NCBI GenBank assembly: GCA_001464255.1
Contig: LNFD01000365.1
Location: 1-19,693 of the forward strand
Direction: 5' to 3'
Length of the DNA stretch: 19,693 nt
From: Actinomycetales bacterium Ga0077552
Lineage (GTDB): Bacteria > Actinomycetota > Actinomycetes > Actinomycetales > Microbacteriaceae
A program made the translations under genes and the position numbers. Below, piece after piece: positions 8,389 to 15,868 of this stretch (position 1 is its first letter; every line of letters starts with the position of its first letter). The notes beneath the pieces are model-generated. The model was not told where the DNA came from. It saw nothing but the letters and a program-made list of their open reading frames with translations, and searched no databases.

Positions 8389-8414
8389 GCCGAGAAGTCT
8401 AGACTCTGCAGACT
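8389..8414. promoter_or_regulatory. Symmetric divergent promoter of DUF6049 and cca
   Basis: The 26-bp gap between two divergent starts holds a perfect palindrome AGTCTAGACT (8396-8405). Read rightward it gives TAGACT (8400-8405), 9 nt before the cca ATG; read leftward it gives TAGACT (8401-8396), 7 nt before the DUF6049 ATG. Both fit TANNNT, both would make leaderless or nearly leaderless messages, and no ribosome-binding site is present on either side. No good -35 was found. Confidence 0.55.
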
Positions 8415-9845
8415 ATGGAGAGCGTGGCCGCGGCCGTCACCCGACTCGAGGCCCTCGCCGCATCCGAGCCCCTCGCGGCGCTCGCCGACCGCTTCGCGGC
8501 CGCCGGCCACGAGCTCGCTCTCGTGGGCGGCCCCGTGCGCGACGCCTTCCTCGGCCGCCCGGTCAACGACCTCGATCTCGCGACCTCGGCCCGCCCCGAC
8601 GACATCATCCGCATCGTGAAGCCCATCGCTGACGCGCACTGGGACATCGGGAGGGCGTTCGGCACGATCGGCGCGCGGCTCGGCGAGCACACCGTCGAGA
8701 TCACGACCTACCGCGCCGACGCGTACTCCCCCGACTCGCGCAAGCCCGAGGTCGCCTTCGGCGACACCCTCGAGGGCGATCTCATCCGCCGCGACTTCAC
8801 GATCAACGCCATGGCGCTGCGCCTGCCGGGTCGCACTCTGGTCGACCCCTCGGGGGGTCTCGACGACCTCTTCGCCCGACGCCTCATGACGCCCGGCAGC
8901 CCCGACGACTCGTTCGGCGACGACCCCCTGCGCATGCTGCGGGCCGCCCGTTTCGCGGCGCAGCTCGAGGTCGACCTCGACCCGGCGGTCATCGAGGCGA
9001 TGCAGCGCATGCGCGAGCGCCTCTCGATCATCTCGGCCGAGCGCGTGCGCGACGAGCTCGTCAAGCTGCTGAGCACGGCCGACCCCCGGCGCGGACTGGC
9101 GCTGCTCGTCGACACGGGACTCGCGGAGCTCGTGCTGCCCGAGCTGCCCGCCCTGCGCCTCGAGGTCGACGAGCACGCCCACCACAAAGACGTCTACGAG
9201 CACTCGCTCACGGTGCTCGAGCAGGCGATCGAGCTCGAGGGCGCCCGCACGCCCGAGGCGGCGCCCGATCTCGTGCTGCGCCTCGCCGCGCTGCTGCACG
9301 ACATCGGCAAGCCCGCGACGAAGCGCGTCGAGCCGGGCGGTGCCGTCACCTTCCATCACCACGACGTCGTCGGCGCCAAGCTCGCGCGCAAGCGCCTCAC
9401 CGCGCTGCGGTTCGATAAAGACACGATCACGGCGGTCAGCCGGCTCATCGAGCTGCACCTGCGCTTCTTCGGCTACAGCGACGCCCCGTGGACCGACTCG
9501 GGCGTGCGCCGCTACGTGCGCGATGCGGATGCTCTGCTCGAGCGCCTCCATATCCTCACCCGCGCCGACGTCACGACGCGCAACCGTCGCAAGGAGGCGC
9601 GGCTGCGCGGCGCCTACGACGAGCTGGAGCAGCGCATCGCGGCGCTCGCCGAGCAGGAGGAGCTGCAGGCCATCCGGCCCGACCTCGACGGCGAGCAGAT
9701 CATGACGCTCCTGGGCATCCGGCCCGGGCCCGTCGTCGGCGAGGCCTATCGCTTCCTGCTCGAGCTGCGCCTCGACGCGGGTCCGCTCGGCGCGGAGGAG
9801 GCCGAGCGCCGGGTGCGCGCGTGGTTCGCGCAGCGGTCGGGGTGA
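8415..9845 (+). CDS. cca: CCA tRNA nucleotidyltransferase
   Basis: A 476-residue class II CCA-adding enzyme, which builds or repairs the 3' CCA end of tRNAs (called pcnA in mycobacteria). Visible: the nucleotidyltransferase GGPVRD (38-43) and metal-binding DLDLATSA (52-59), the RRDFTINAMA motif (125-134), the conserved GDDPLRMLRAARFAAQL (167-183), and an HD phosphohydrolase domain with HHKDVYEHSL (255-264) and HDIGKP (294-299). The start at 8415 is the only plausible one: it lies just behind the divergent promoter and the first conserved motif follows within 40 residues. It diverges from DUF6049, as in mycobacteria; downstream comes the rpsF operon with its own promoter. Poly(A) polymerases share this fold, but the HD-containing actinobacterial form is a CCA enzyme. 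Confidence 0.94.
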   Translation: MESVAAAVTRLEALAASEPLAALADRFAAAGHELALVGGPVRDAFLGRPVNDLDLATSARPDDIIRIVKPIADAHWDIGRAFGTIGARLGEHTVEITTYRADAYSPDSRKPEVAFGDTLEGDLIRRDFTINAMALRLPGRTLVDPSGGLDDLFARRLMTPGSPDDSFGDDPLRMLRAARFAAQLEVDLDPAVIEAMQRMRERLSIISAERVRDELVKLLSTADPRRGLALLVDTGLAELVLPELPALRLEVDEHAHHKDVYEHSLTVLEQAIELEGARTPEAAPDLVLRLAALLHDIGKPATKRVEPGGAVTFHHHDVVGAKLARKRLTALRFDKDTITAVSRLIELHLRFFGYSDAPWTDSGVRRYVRDADALLERLHILTRADVTTRNRRKEARLRGAYDELEQRIAALAEQEELQAIRPDLDGEQIMTLLGIRPGPVVGEAYRFLLELRLDAGPLGAEEAERRVRAWFAQRSG

Positions 9846-9858
9846 CCGACCCGGTGGT

Positions 9859-9887
9859 TTGAGTCGGGCTCCGCATCCGACTAGACT
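9859..9887 (+). promoter_or_regulatory. Promoter of the rpsF-ssb-rpsR-rplI operon
   Basis: TTGAGT (9859-9864), a 17-bp spacer, and TAGACT (9882-9887) make a near-consensus housekeeping promoter 105-133 bp before rpsF. Transcription should start near 9894, giving a leader of about 98 nt. The -10 region lies in a 13-mer (CTAGACTCTGCAG, 9881-9893) that recurs exactly at 8399-8411 before cca. Confidence 0.7.
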
Positions 9888-9935
9888 CTGCAGGTTGCCC
9901 CGGCGCCTTGGCGCGCGGGCGCACACGATGCCATA

Positions 9936-9983
9936 ACCCTCCTGCTGCAGACCGTCTGCAGCCGTTCGAGTCCGAAGGAGGTG
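9936..9983 (+). promoter_or_regulatory. Foldable rpsF leader with a sequesterable ribosome-binding site
   Basis: A perfect hairpin GCTGCAGA (9944-9951), loop CCG, TCTGCAGC (9955-9962) is flanked by CCTCCT (9938-9943) on the 5' side and the strong ribosome-binding site AGGAGG (within 9974-9983) on the 3' side. CCTCCT can pair with AGGAGG, so the leader can close a stem that hides the site, with a 12-nt asymmetric loop on the 3' side. rpsF leaders in several bacterial phyla bind the S6:S18 pair through a motif with a conserved CCG; whether this is that motif was not tested. Confidence 0.45.
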
Positions 9984-9991
9984 GGTGAGTC

Positions 9992-10393
9992 ATGCATCAG
10001 TACGAATTGATGGTCATTCTCGACCCGGAGATCGATGAGCGCACTGTCGCTCCGAGCCTGGACAAGTTCCTCGGCGTGATCCGGAACGACGGCGGCTCGA
10101 TCGAGACCGTCGACATCTGGGGCCGTCGCCGGCTCGCATACGAGATCAACAAGAAGACCGAGGGCATCTACGCCGTCGTCAACTTCACGGCGACCTCGGC
10201 CGCGACCCAGGAGCTCGACCGCCAGCTGAAGCTCAGCGAGGCTGTCATGCGCACCAAGGTGCTCCGCACCGAGGAGGCCGTGGCCCGCGCCGCGTCGATC
10301 GAGGCCGAGAACACGGCCCGCGCCGAGTCGAAGGCCGCTCGCGCAGCCGTCGCCGCGACGAAGGCCGCCGCGACCGCCAAGGCAGCGGAGTAG
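9992..10393 (+). CDS. rpsF: 30S ribosomal protein S6
   Basis: A 133-residue S6, which binds S18 and the central domain of 16S rRNA in the small subunit. It begins MHQYELMVILDPEIDER and shows the family stretch ETVDIWGRRRLAYEINKKTEG (39-59) and the RTKVLRTEE end of the fold (87-95). After about residue 96 comes an Ala/Lys/Thr-rich tail of about 37 residues, a low-complexity extension common in actinobacterial S6. The start is fixed by GAAGGAGGTG 8 nt upstream. It is the first gene of the operon and is followed after 2 bp by ssb. Confidence 0.97.
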   Translation: MHQYELMVILDPEIDERTVAPSLDKFLGVIRNDGGSIETVDIWGRRRLAYEINKKTEGIYAVVNFTATSAATQELDRQLKLSEAVMRTKVLRTEEAVARAASIEAENTARAESKAARAAVAATKAAATAKAAE

Positions 10394-10395
10394 TC

Positions 10396-10911
10396 GTGGC
10401 CGGCGAGACGATCATCACCGTTGTCGGCAACCTCACTGCCGACCCCGAGCTGCGCTACACGCAGAGCGGACTCGCCGTCGCGAACTTCACCATCGCCTCG
10501 ACCCCTCGCTCGTTCGACCGCGCGTCGAACGAGTGGAAGGACGGCGAGGCCCTGTTCCTGCGCGCGAGCGTGTGGCGCGAGTTCGCCGAGCACGTCGCGT
10601 CGTCGCTGACGAAGGGCTCGCGCGTCATCGCGCAGGGCCGCCTGAAGCAGCGCTCGTACGAGACCAAAGAGGGCGAGAAGCGCACCACCATCGAGCTCGA
10701 GGTCGACGAGATCGGCCCGAGCTTGCGCTACGCGACCGCCGCGGTGACCCGCAGCGCGAGCGGCGCGGGCAATGGTGGCGCGATGGGCGGCCGCAGCGGC
10801 GGCGCCCCGATCGCGGACGAGCCCTGGGGAGCACCCGCCGCGGGCGGCGCCCCCGCGGGCGGCGACGTGTGGAACACGCCCGGCTCGTTCTCGGACGACA
10901 CCCCCTTCTGA
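10396..10911 (+). CDS. ssb: Single-stranded DNA-binding protein
   Basis: A 171-residue SSB. The OB-fold (residues about 1-110) carries TVVGNLTADPELRYTQSG (8-25), VANFTIAST (28-36) and LRASVWREFAEHVA (55-68). A Gly/Ala-rich flexible linker follows, then the acidic tip SDDTPF (166-171) that recruits partner proteins; the usual DDIPF has Thr for Ile here. The GTG start at 10396 lies 2 bp after the rpsF stop with GGAG just before it. Its place between rpsF and rpsR is the conserved bacterial order and points to the housekeeping SSB. Confidence 0.96.
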   Translation: MAGETIITVVGNLTADPELRYTQSGLAVANFTIASTPRSFDRASNEWKDGEALFLRASVWREFAEHVASSLTKGSRVIAQGRLKQRSYETKEGEKRTTIELEVDEIGPSLRYATAAVTRSASGAGNGGAMGGRSGGAPIADEPWGAPAAGGAPAGGDVWNTPGSFSDDTPF

Positions 10912-10971
10912 TCCGACCGGCTCCCGCCGATCGCATCGATTCCGAACATCCCGTAAGAAAAGGACAACCAC

Positions 10972-11232
10972 ATGGCTGGCAAGAGCAGCGGCGACCGCCG
11001 CAAGCCGCGCGGTGGCAAGGGCGCGAAGAACGCCGCTCCCGCGAAGGCGATCCGCGTCGGCGTCATCGACTACAAAGACGTCGCGACCCTCCGCAAGTTC
11101 ATCTCGGAGCGCGGGAAGATCCGCGCCCGTCGCATCACCGGTGTCTCCGTGCAGGAGCAGCGCCTCATCGCCCGCGCCGTCAAGAACGCGCGCGAGATGG
11201 CACTGCTGCCGTACGCGGGCGCGGGCCGATAG
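10972..11232 (+). CDS. rpsR: 30S ribosomal protein S18
   Basis: An 86-residue S18, partner of S6 on the 30S platform. It shows VIDYKDVATLRKFISERGKI (31-50), RRITGVSVQEQRLIARAVKN (53-72) and ALLPYAG at the end. It has no Cys, so it is the zinc-free form; some actinobacteria keep a second S18 copy. The basic Gly/Lys N terminus is disordered as usual. The start at 10972 has an AAAAGGA site about 8 nt upstream. It is 60 bp after ssb; I saw no clear promoter in that gap. Confidence 0.96.
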   Translation: MAGKSSGDRRKPRGGKGAKNAAPAKAIRVGVIDYKDVATLRKFISERGKIRARRITGVSVQEQRLIARAVKNAREMALLPYAGAGR

Positions 11233-11241
11233 GAGTACCTG

Positions 11242-11694
11242 ATGTCGAAGCTCATTCTCACGCAGGACGTCACCGGTCTCGGCGCGCCCGGCGATGTCGT
11301 CGAGGTCAAGAACGGGTACGCCCGCAACTACCTCATCCCTCAGGGCCTCGCCGTGGCGTGGAGCCGCGGTGGCGAGAAGCAGGTCGACTCGATCAAGGCA
11401 GCCCGCGCCGCGCGCGAGCACGCCACGATCGAGGAGGCCATGGACCTCAAGGCGCGCCTCGAGGCGAACCCCGTCACGCTCGCCGTCAAGGCGGGCTCCG
11501 AGGGCCGCCTGTTCGGCTCGGTCAAGACCGGTGACGTGGCCGACGCGGTCGCGGCCGCCGGCCTCGGCTCGATCGACAAACGCCTGCTCGAGCTCGTCGC
11601 GCCCATCAAGGGGCTCGGCCAGCACGAGGCGATCCTCAAGCTGCGCGACGGCGTCGTCGCGACCATCACCATCTCGGTCGTGGCCGCCAAGTAG
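11242..11694 (+). CDS. rplI: 50S ribosomal protein L9
   Basis: A 150-residue L9, a dumbbell-shaped large-subunit protein with two RNA-binding domains joined by a long helix. The N domain carries LILTQDVTGLGAPGDVVEVK (4-23) and NGYARNYLIPQG (24-35); the linker helix runs from about 42 to 75; the C domain has GRLFGSVKTGDVADAV (88-103). The ribosome-binding site TAGGAG overlaps the rpsR stop codon and lies just upstream of the ATG at 11242, so initiation probably depends partly on ribosomes finishing rpsR. A strong hairpin terminator follows. Confidence 0.96.
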   Translation: MSKLILTQDVTGLGAPGDVVEVKNGYARNYLIPQGLAVAWSRGGEKQVDSIKAARAAREHATIEEAMDLKARLEANPVTLAVKAGSEGRLFGSVKTGDVADAVAAAGLGSIDKRLLELVAPIKGLGQHEAILKLRDGVVATITISVVAAK

Positions 11695-11706
11695 TCGTCC
11701 CAGCAC

Positions 11707-11748
11707 CAGAAAGCGGTACTCGCGCCTCGGCGCGGGTACCGCTTTCTG
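11707..11748 (+). terminator. Strong hairpin terminator after rplI
   Basis: Perfect 13-bp arms CAGAAAGCGGTAC (11707-11719) and GTACCGCTTTCTG (11736-11748) continue into an inner GC stem closed by a CTCG loop (11726-11729). It begins 12 bp after the rplI stop and separates the ribosomal operon from dnaB. No long T run follows. Confidence 0.85.
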
Positions 11749-11778
11749 CATCCCCCTGTCAAGGGGCGGACGGCGTGT

Positions 11779-11977
11779 CCGTCCACAGCACAGCACGCGG
11801 ATCGGAGAAGTCTCAGGGGTCGGTTGAACCCTGTTTCTCCACACCAGGTGTGAAAAGAGAAAACCCAGGTCAGAGACCTTATCTGCCGAAAACATGCATC
11901 GGAGTGCACAGGTGTTTCCACATGTTGCTCACACGGGGCACGGCGTTTCTCCGCACGAATCCACAGTGTTATCCACA
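11779..11977 (+). promoter_or_regulatory. Cluster of DnaA-box-like sites in the rplI-dnaB gap
   Basis: The core TCCACA occurs five times on the same strand within 200 bp, ending at 11787, 11843, 11922, 11965 and 11977. The last is a perfect DnaA box TTATCCACA (11969-11977); TTCTCCACA (11835-11843) has one mismatch, the others two. The 420-bp gap (11695-12114) holds no convincing gene. Its central part is about 52% G+C over 11821-11940 by direct count, far below its surroundings. Binding by DnaA is inferred from the sequence only. Confidence 0.55.
11822..11879. repeat. Three short palindromes upstream of dnaB
   Basis: GGTT-G-AACC (11822-11830), CACACC-A-GGTGTG (11840-11852) and AGGTC-AGA-GACCT (11867-11879) are perfect odd-centred palindromes with arms of 4, 6 and 5 bp, all within 58 bp of the low-G+C stretch. 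The middle one overlaps a DnaA-like box. They could be operators or unwinding-related hairpins. Confidence 0.5.
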
Positions 11978-11985
11978 GGGGTGAT

Positions 11986-12015
11986 TTGAGGGCGGATGCG
12001 GACGGTTCCTAGGGT
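11986..12015 (+). promoter_or_regulatory. Candidate dnaB promoter
   Basis: TTGAGG (11986-11991), an 18-bp spacer and TAGGGT (12010-12015) fit a housekeeping promoter. It starts 9 bp after the perfect DnaA box, so DnaA bound there could affect it. The start would be near 12022, giving a leader of about 93 nt. Confidence 0.45.
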
Positions 12016-12114
12016 GAGCCGTCACCTCGCCGACACCGGCGGGCGCGTCCTGCCGATCGTCGTCGGAGGTCGGCGGTAGACCTGAGGGAACAGCACCGGG
12101 GAAGGGGGCTCATC

Positions 12115-13521
<1,407 letters not shown>

Positions 13522-13550
13522 TGCGCTGATCTCTGCGGTCGTCCTCCGCG

Positions 13551-13569
13551 GTCAGCCCCCCCCGCTGAC
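13551..13569 (+). terminator. Candidate weak hairpin after dnaB
   Basis: Arms GTCAGC (13551-13556) and GCTGAC (13564-13569) enclose a loop of seven C. It lies 30 bp after the dnaB stop. The stem is short and no T run follows, so terminator function is uncertain. Confidence 0.3.
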
Positions 13570-13609
13570 GAGCGCACCGGGTCGCAGGATGCTCTCGGGC
13601 ACGCGCCCG

Positions 13610-13615
13610 TACGAT
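13610..13615 (+). promoter_or_regulatory. -10 element of a leaderless promoter
   Basis: TACGAT (TANNNT) stands exactly 6 nt before the ATG at 13622, with no ribosome-binding site between. No clear -35. Same geometry as at 18722-18727. Confidence 0.45.
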
Positions 13616-13621
13616 GAACCC

Positions 13622-14209
13622 ATGACGACCGAGCCCTCGAGCGCTGCACCCTCCGGCACGGCGGCGTCGCCCTGGCTCGCCCCCCTGCTGCGTGCGGTGC
13701 CCGCGATCATCGTCGGGCTCGCCATCACCTTCACGGCCGACCACTCCCCCGCGCTCGGGCTCGTCATGCTCGGTGCCTTCGGGCTCGCCACTGCTCTCGT
13801 GCTCGCCCTCACGAGCCTGCGCATGCGTCGCGGCGAGCCGTTGCGGCCGCTGCACCGCGGCCTCGCGCTCATCGCCGGGCTCGCAGGCGCGCTCGCCCTC
13901 GTCGTGCTGGCGACGGTCGGCGGGGGGCTCGCACTGCTACTGCTGCTCGTCGGCGGGTACGCCGTGCTCGCGGGGGCGCTCGAGCTCGTGTGGGGCATCC
14001 GCCACCGCGACCGCAGCCCGCTCGCGCGCGACGCCGTCGTCATCGGTGTCGGCACGCTCGCCCTCGCCGTCGTGCTCGCGCTCGTCGGCGACCCGGTCAG
14101 CGCCGTCGGGTTCTTCGGCGCCTACGCGGTCGTGCTGGGCATCTTCCTGCTGATCGCCGGCCTGAGCCTCAAGTGGTCGACCCCCGTGAAAGAGAGCGCC
14201 GCCTCATGA
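13622..14209 (+). CDS. Six-span DUF308/HdeD-like membrane protein
   Basis: A 195-residue protein made almost wholly of hydrophobic helices, about six: 20-38, 45-66, 79-98, 100-126, 136-156 and 158-182. The pairs resemble each other, and the stretch GGYAVLAGALELVWGIRHR (111-129) fits the DUF308/HdeD-type family, whose biochemical role is mostly unknown. The N terminus is a short Ser/Ala/Pro cytoplasmic tail. The ATG at 13622 is chosen because a -10-like TACGAT lies 6 nt upstream and the hydrophobic part begins soon after; the frame stays open upstream into dnaB but there is no reason to extend. The stop overlaps the next gene by 4 bp (ATGA), so the two small membrane proteins are made together. 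No catalytic residues are visible. Confidence 0.8.
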   Translation: MTTEPSSAAPSGTAASPWLAPLLRAVPAIIVGLAITFTADHSPALGLVMLGAFGLATALVLALTSLRMRRGEPLRPLHRGLALIAGLAGALALVVLATVGGGLALLLLLVGGYAVLAGALELVWGIRHRDRSPLARDAVVIGVGTLALAVVLALVGDPVSAVGFFGAYAVVLGIFLLIAGLSLKWSTPVKESAAS

Positions 14210-14445
14210 CCGAACCCCGCTCCCGCATCACGCTGCGCCCCGGCGAGCTTGTCGGCCTCGCCGCGCTCGTCGCGGTCTTCGTCGGCCTCATCACCCTCAT
14301 GGTCACGCGCGAGCTCATCTTCTCGCTCATCGTCTTCGGCGCGACCTTCGTGCTCGACCTCGTGACGCTCGCGATGCTCATGCTCGCCGTCACGCCCAAC
14401 AAGCCCGCCGACGGCGAGCGCCAGCCGGAGACCTTGAACGACTGA
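14206..14445 (+). CDS. Small two-span membrane protein, function unknown
   Basis: A 79-residue protein with two predicted membrane helices (about 16-35 and 39-64), an Arg-containing N terminus (TEPRSRITLRPGE) and a short polar tail (PNKPADGERQPETLND). I do not recognise the family. The ATG overlaps the previous stop (ATGA), so it is coupled to the DUF308-like protein and may act with it. Its 3' end is partly duplicated just past the stop (see repeat). Confidence 0.7.
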   Translation: MTEPRSRITLRPGELVGLAALVAVFVGLITLMVTRELIFSLIVFGATFVLDLVTLAMLMLAVTPNKPADGERQPETLND

Positions 14446-14464
14446 GCCCCTGAACGACTGAGCC
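14435..14464. repeat. 14-bp direct repeat over a stop codon
   Basis: TGAACGACTGAGCC occurs at 14435-14448 and 14451-14464, a 16-bp period. The first copy holds the last codons and stop of the small membrane-protein gene; the second fills the 22-bp gap before the end of convergent purB. Confidence 0.8.
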
Positions 14465-14467
14465 GCT

Positions 14468-15868
14468 CTACTCCTGCGCGAGCGCGGGATCGATGAAGTC
14501 GACGAGCCGCGAGGCATCGCCCACGTAGCCCTGCGGGCTGAGCGCCACGAGCCGGGCCTTCGCCTCGGCCGAGATGTCGAGGCCCTCGACGAAGGCGCGC
14601 AGCTCGTCGCCGCCGATGCGGTGCCCGCGCGTGAGCTCCTTGAGCATCGCGTAGGGGTCGGCGATCGAGCTGCGGCCCGCGGTGACCTCGGCCCGGATGA
14701 CCGTCTGGATCGCCTCGCCGAGCACCTCCCAGTTGCCGTCGAGATCGCGGGCGAGGGCATCCGGATCGATCGCGATCTCGCCGAGCCCCTTGCTGATGTT
14801 GTCGAGCGCGAGCAGCGAGTGCCCGAGCGCAACACCGACGTTGCGCTGCGTCGTCGAGTCGGTGAGGTCGCGCTGCAGGCGCGAGGTCACGAGCGTTGCG
14901 GCGAGCGAGTCGAGCAGGGCGCTCGCGAGCTCGAGGTTCGCCTCGGCGTTCTCGAAGCGGATGGGGTTGATCTTGTGCGGCATGGTCGACGAGCCCGTCG
15001 CGCCCGGCTGGGGGATCTGCCGGAAGTAGCCCATCGAGATGTAGCTCCACACGTCGGTGCACAGGTTGTGCAGCACGCGGCCGACGTGGCTGATGCGCTG
15101 GTAGAGCTGCGCCTGCCAGTCGTGCGACTCGATCTGCGTCGTCAGCGGGTTCCAGGTGAGGCCGAGCCCGGTGACGAAATCGCGGGATGCGCTGATCCAG
15201 TCGTGGTCGGGGTCGGCGGCGAGGTGCGCCGAAAACGTGCCCGTTGCGCCCGAGAACTTGCCCCGGTACTCGACCTCGTCGACCGTGGCGAGCAGCAGCT
15301 CGAGGCGGTGCACCGTGACGGCGAGCTCCTTGCCCATCGTCGTGGGCGTCGCGGGCTGGCCGTGGGTGTGCGCGAGCATGGGCTGATCGCGAAGCTCGAG
15401 GGCGAGGGCGCGCAGGGTCTCGACGAGCGAGCGGGCGCGGGGCATCCAGACGTCGCGCACGGCCGCACGGATCGTGAGGGCGTAGGCGAGGTTGTTGATG
15501 TCTTCGCTCGTGCAGGCGAAGTGCGTGAGCTCGGCGATCTCGGTGAGACCGAGCGCGGCGAGCTTGTCGCGCACGAGGTACTCGACCGCCTTGACGTCGT
15601 GGCGCGTGACGGCCTCGCGGCGCGCGAGGTCGGCGATGTCGTCGTCGCCGAACTCGGTGACGATCGCGCGCAGCTGCCGTGCCTCGTCGGCCGTGAGGCG
15701 GCGCGCGCCGAACAGCTCGGCGTCGGTGAGGTGGATGAGCCACTCGACCTCGACCTGGATGCGAGCGCGGTTGAGCCCTGCCTCGCTGAGGTGCTCGCCG
15801 AGCGCGGCGACCTGGGCCTGGTAGCGCCCGTCGAGCGGGCTGAGGGGCTGGATGCTGAGCGGGCTCAT
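14468..15868 (-). CDS. purB: Adenylosuccinate lyase
   Basis: A 466-residue cytoplasmic enzyme of the fumarase/aspartase superfamily. It acts twice in purine synthesis: it splits SAICAR to AICAR and adenylosuccinate to AMP, releasing fumarate. Visible: LSPLDGRYQ (9-17), RHDVKAVEY (about 88-96), TSEDINNLAYAL (about 121-132), HTHGQPATPTTMGKE (about 165-179) and the superfamily signature GSSTMPHKINPIRFENAEAN (near 290-309). Length and motifs match the long PurB form. The ATG at 15868 overlaps the stop of the upstream phosphatase gene (ATGA), with AGGGAG 7 nt before it. It is convergent with the small membrane-protein gene, 22 bp away. Confidence 0.96.
   Translation of the reverse strand: MSPLSIQPLSPLDGRYQAQVAALGEHLSEAGLNRARIQVEVEWLIHLTDAELFGARRLTADEARQLRAIVTEFGDDDIADLARREAVTRHDVKAVEYLVRDKLAALGLTEIAELTHFACTSEDINNLAYALTIRAAVRDVWMPRARSLVETLRALALELRDQPMLAHTHGQPATPTTMGKELAVTVHRLELLLATVDEVEYRGKFSGATGTFSAHLAADPDHDWISASRDFVTGLGLTWNPLTTQIESHDWQAQLYQRISHVGRVLHNLCTDVWSYISMGYFRQIPQPGATGSSTMPHKINPIRFENAEANLELASALLDSLAATLVTSRLQRDLTDSTTQRNVGVALGHSLLALDNISKGLGEIAIDPDALARDLDGNWEVLGEAIQTVIRAEVTAGRSSIADPYAMLKELTRGHRIGGDELRAFVEGLDISAEAKARLVALSPQGYVGDASRLVDFIDPALAQE

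Noticed and set aside
8157..9926. A 589-aa leftward reading frame opposite cca
   Set aside because: It is an antisense shadow of cca with typical high-G+C composition; cca has all its motifs.
10168..11895. A 575-aa leftward reading frame opposite rpsF-ssb-rpsR-rplI
   Set aside because: It crosses four conserved genes and a terminator on the other strand; no domain seen.
11775..11984. A 69-aa rightward reading frame between rplI and dnaB
   Set aside because: It lies in the low-G+C regulatory stretch, lacks the G+C-rich third positions of the neighbours, has no ribosome-binding site or recognisable motif, and overlaps DnaA-like boxes.
11695..12114. The rplI-dnaB gap as the chromosomal origin
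   Set aside because: DnaA-like boxes are present, but actinobacterial oriC normally lies between dnaA and dnaN, and neither gene nor a clear AT-rich unwinding element is here; kept only as a DnaA-box cluster.
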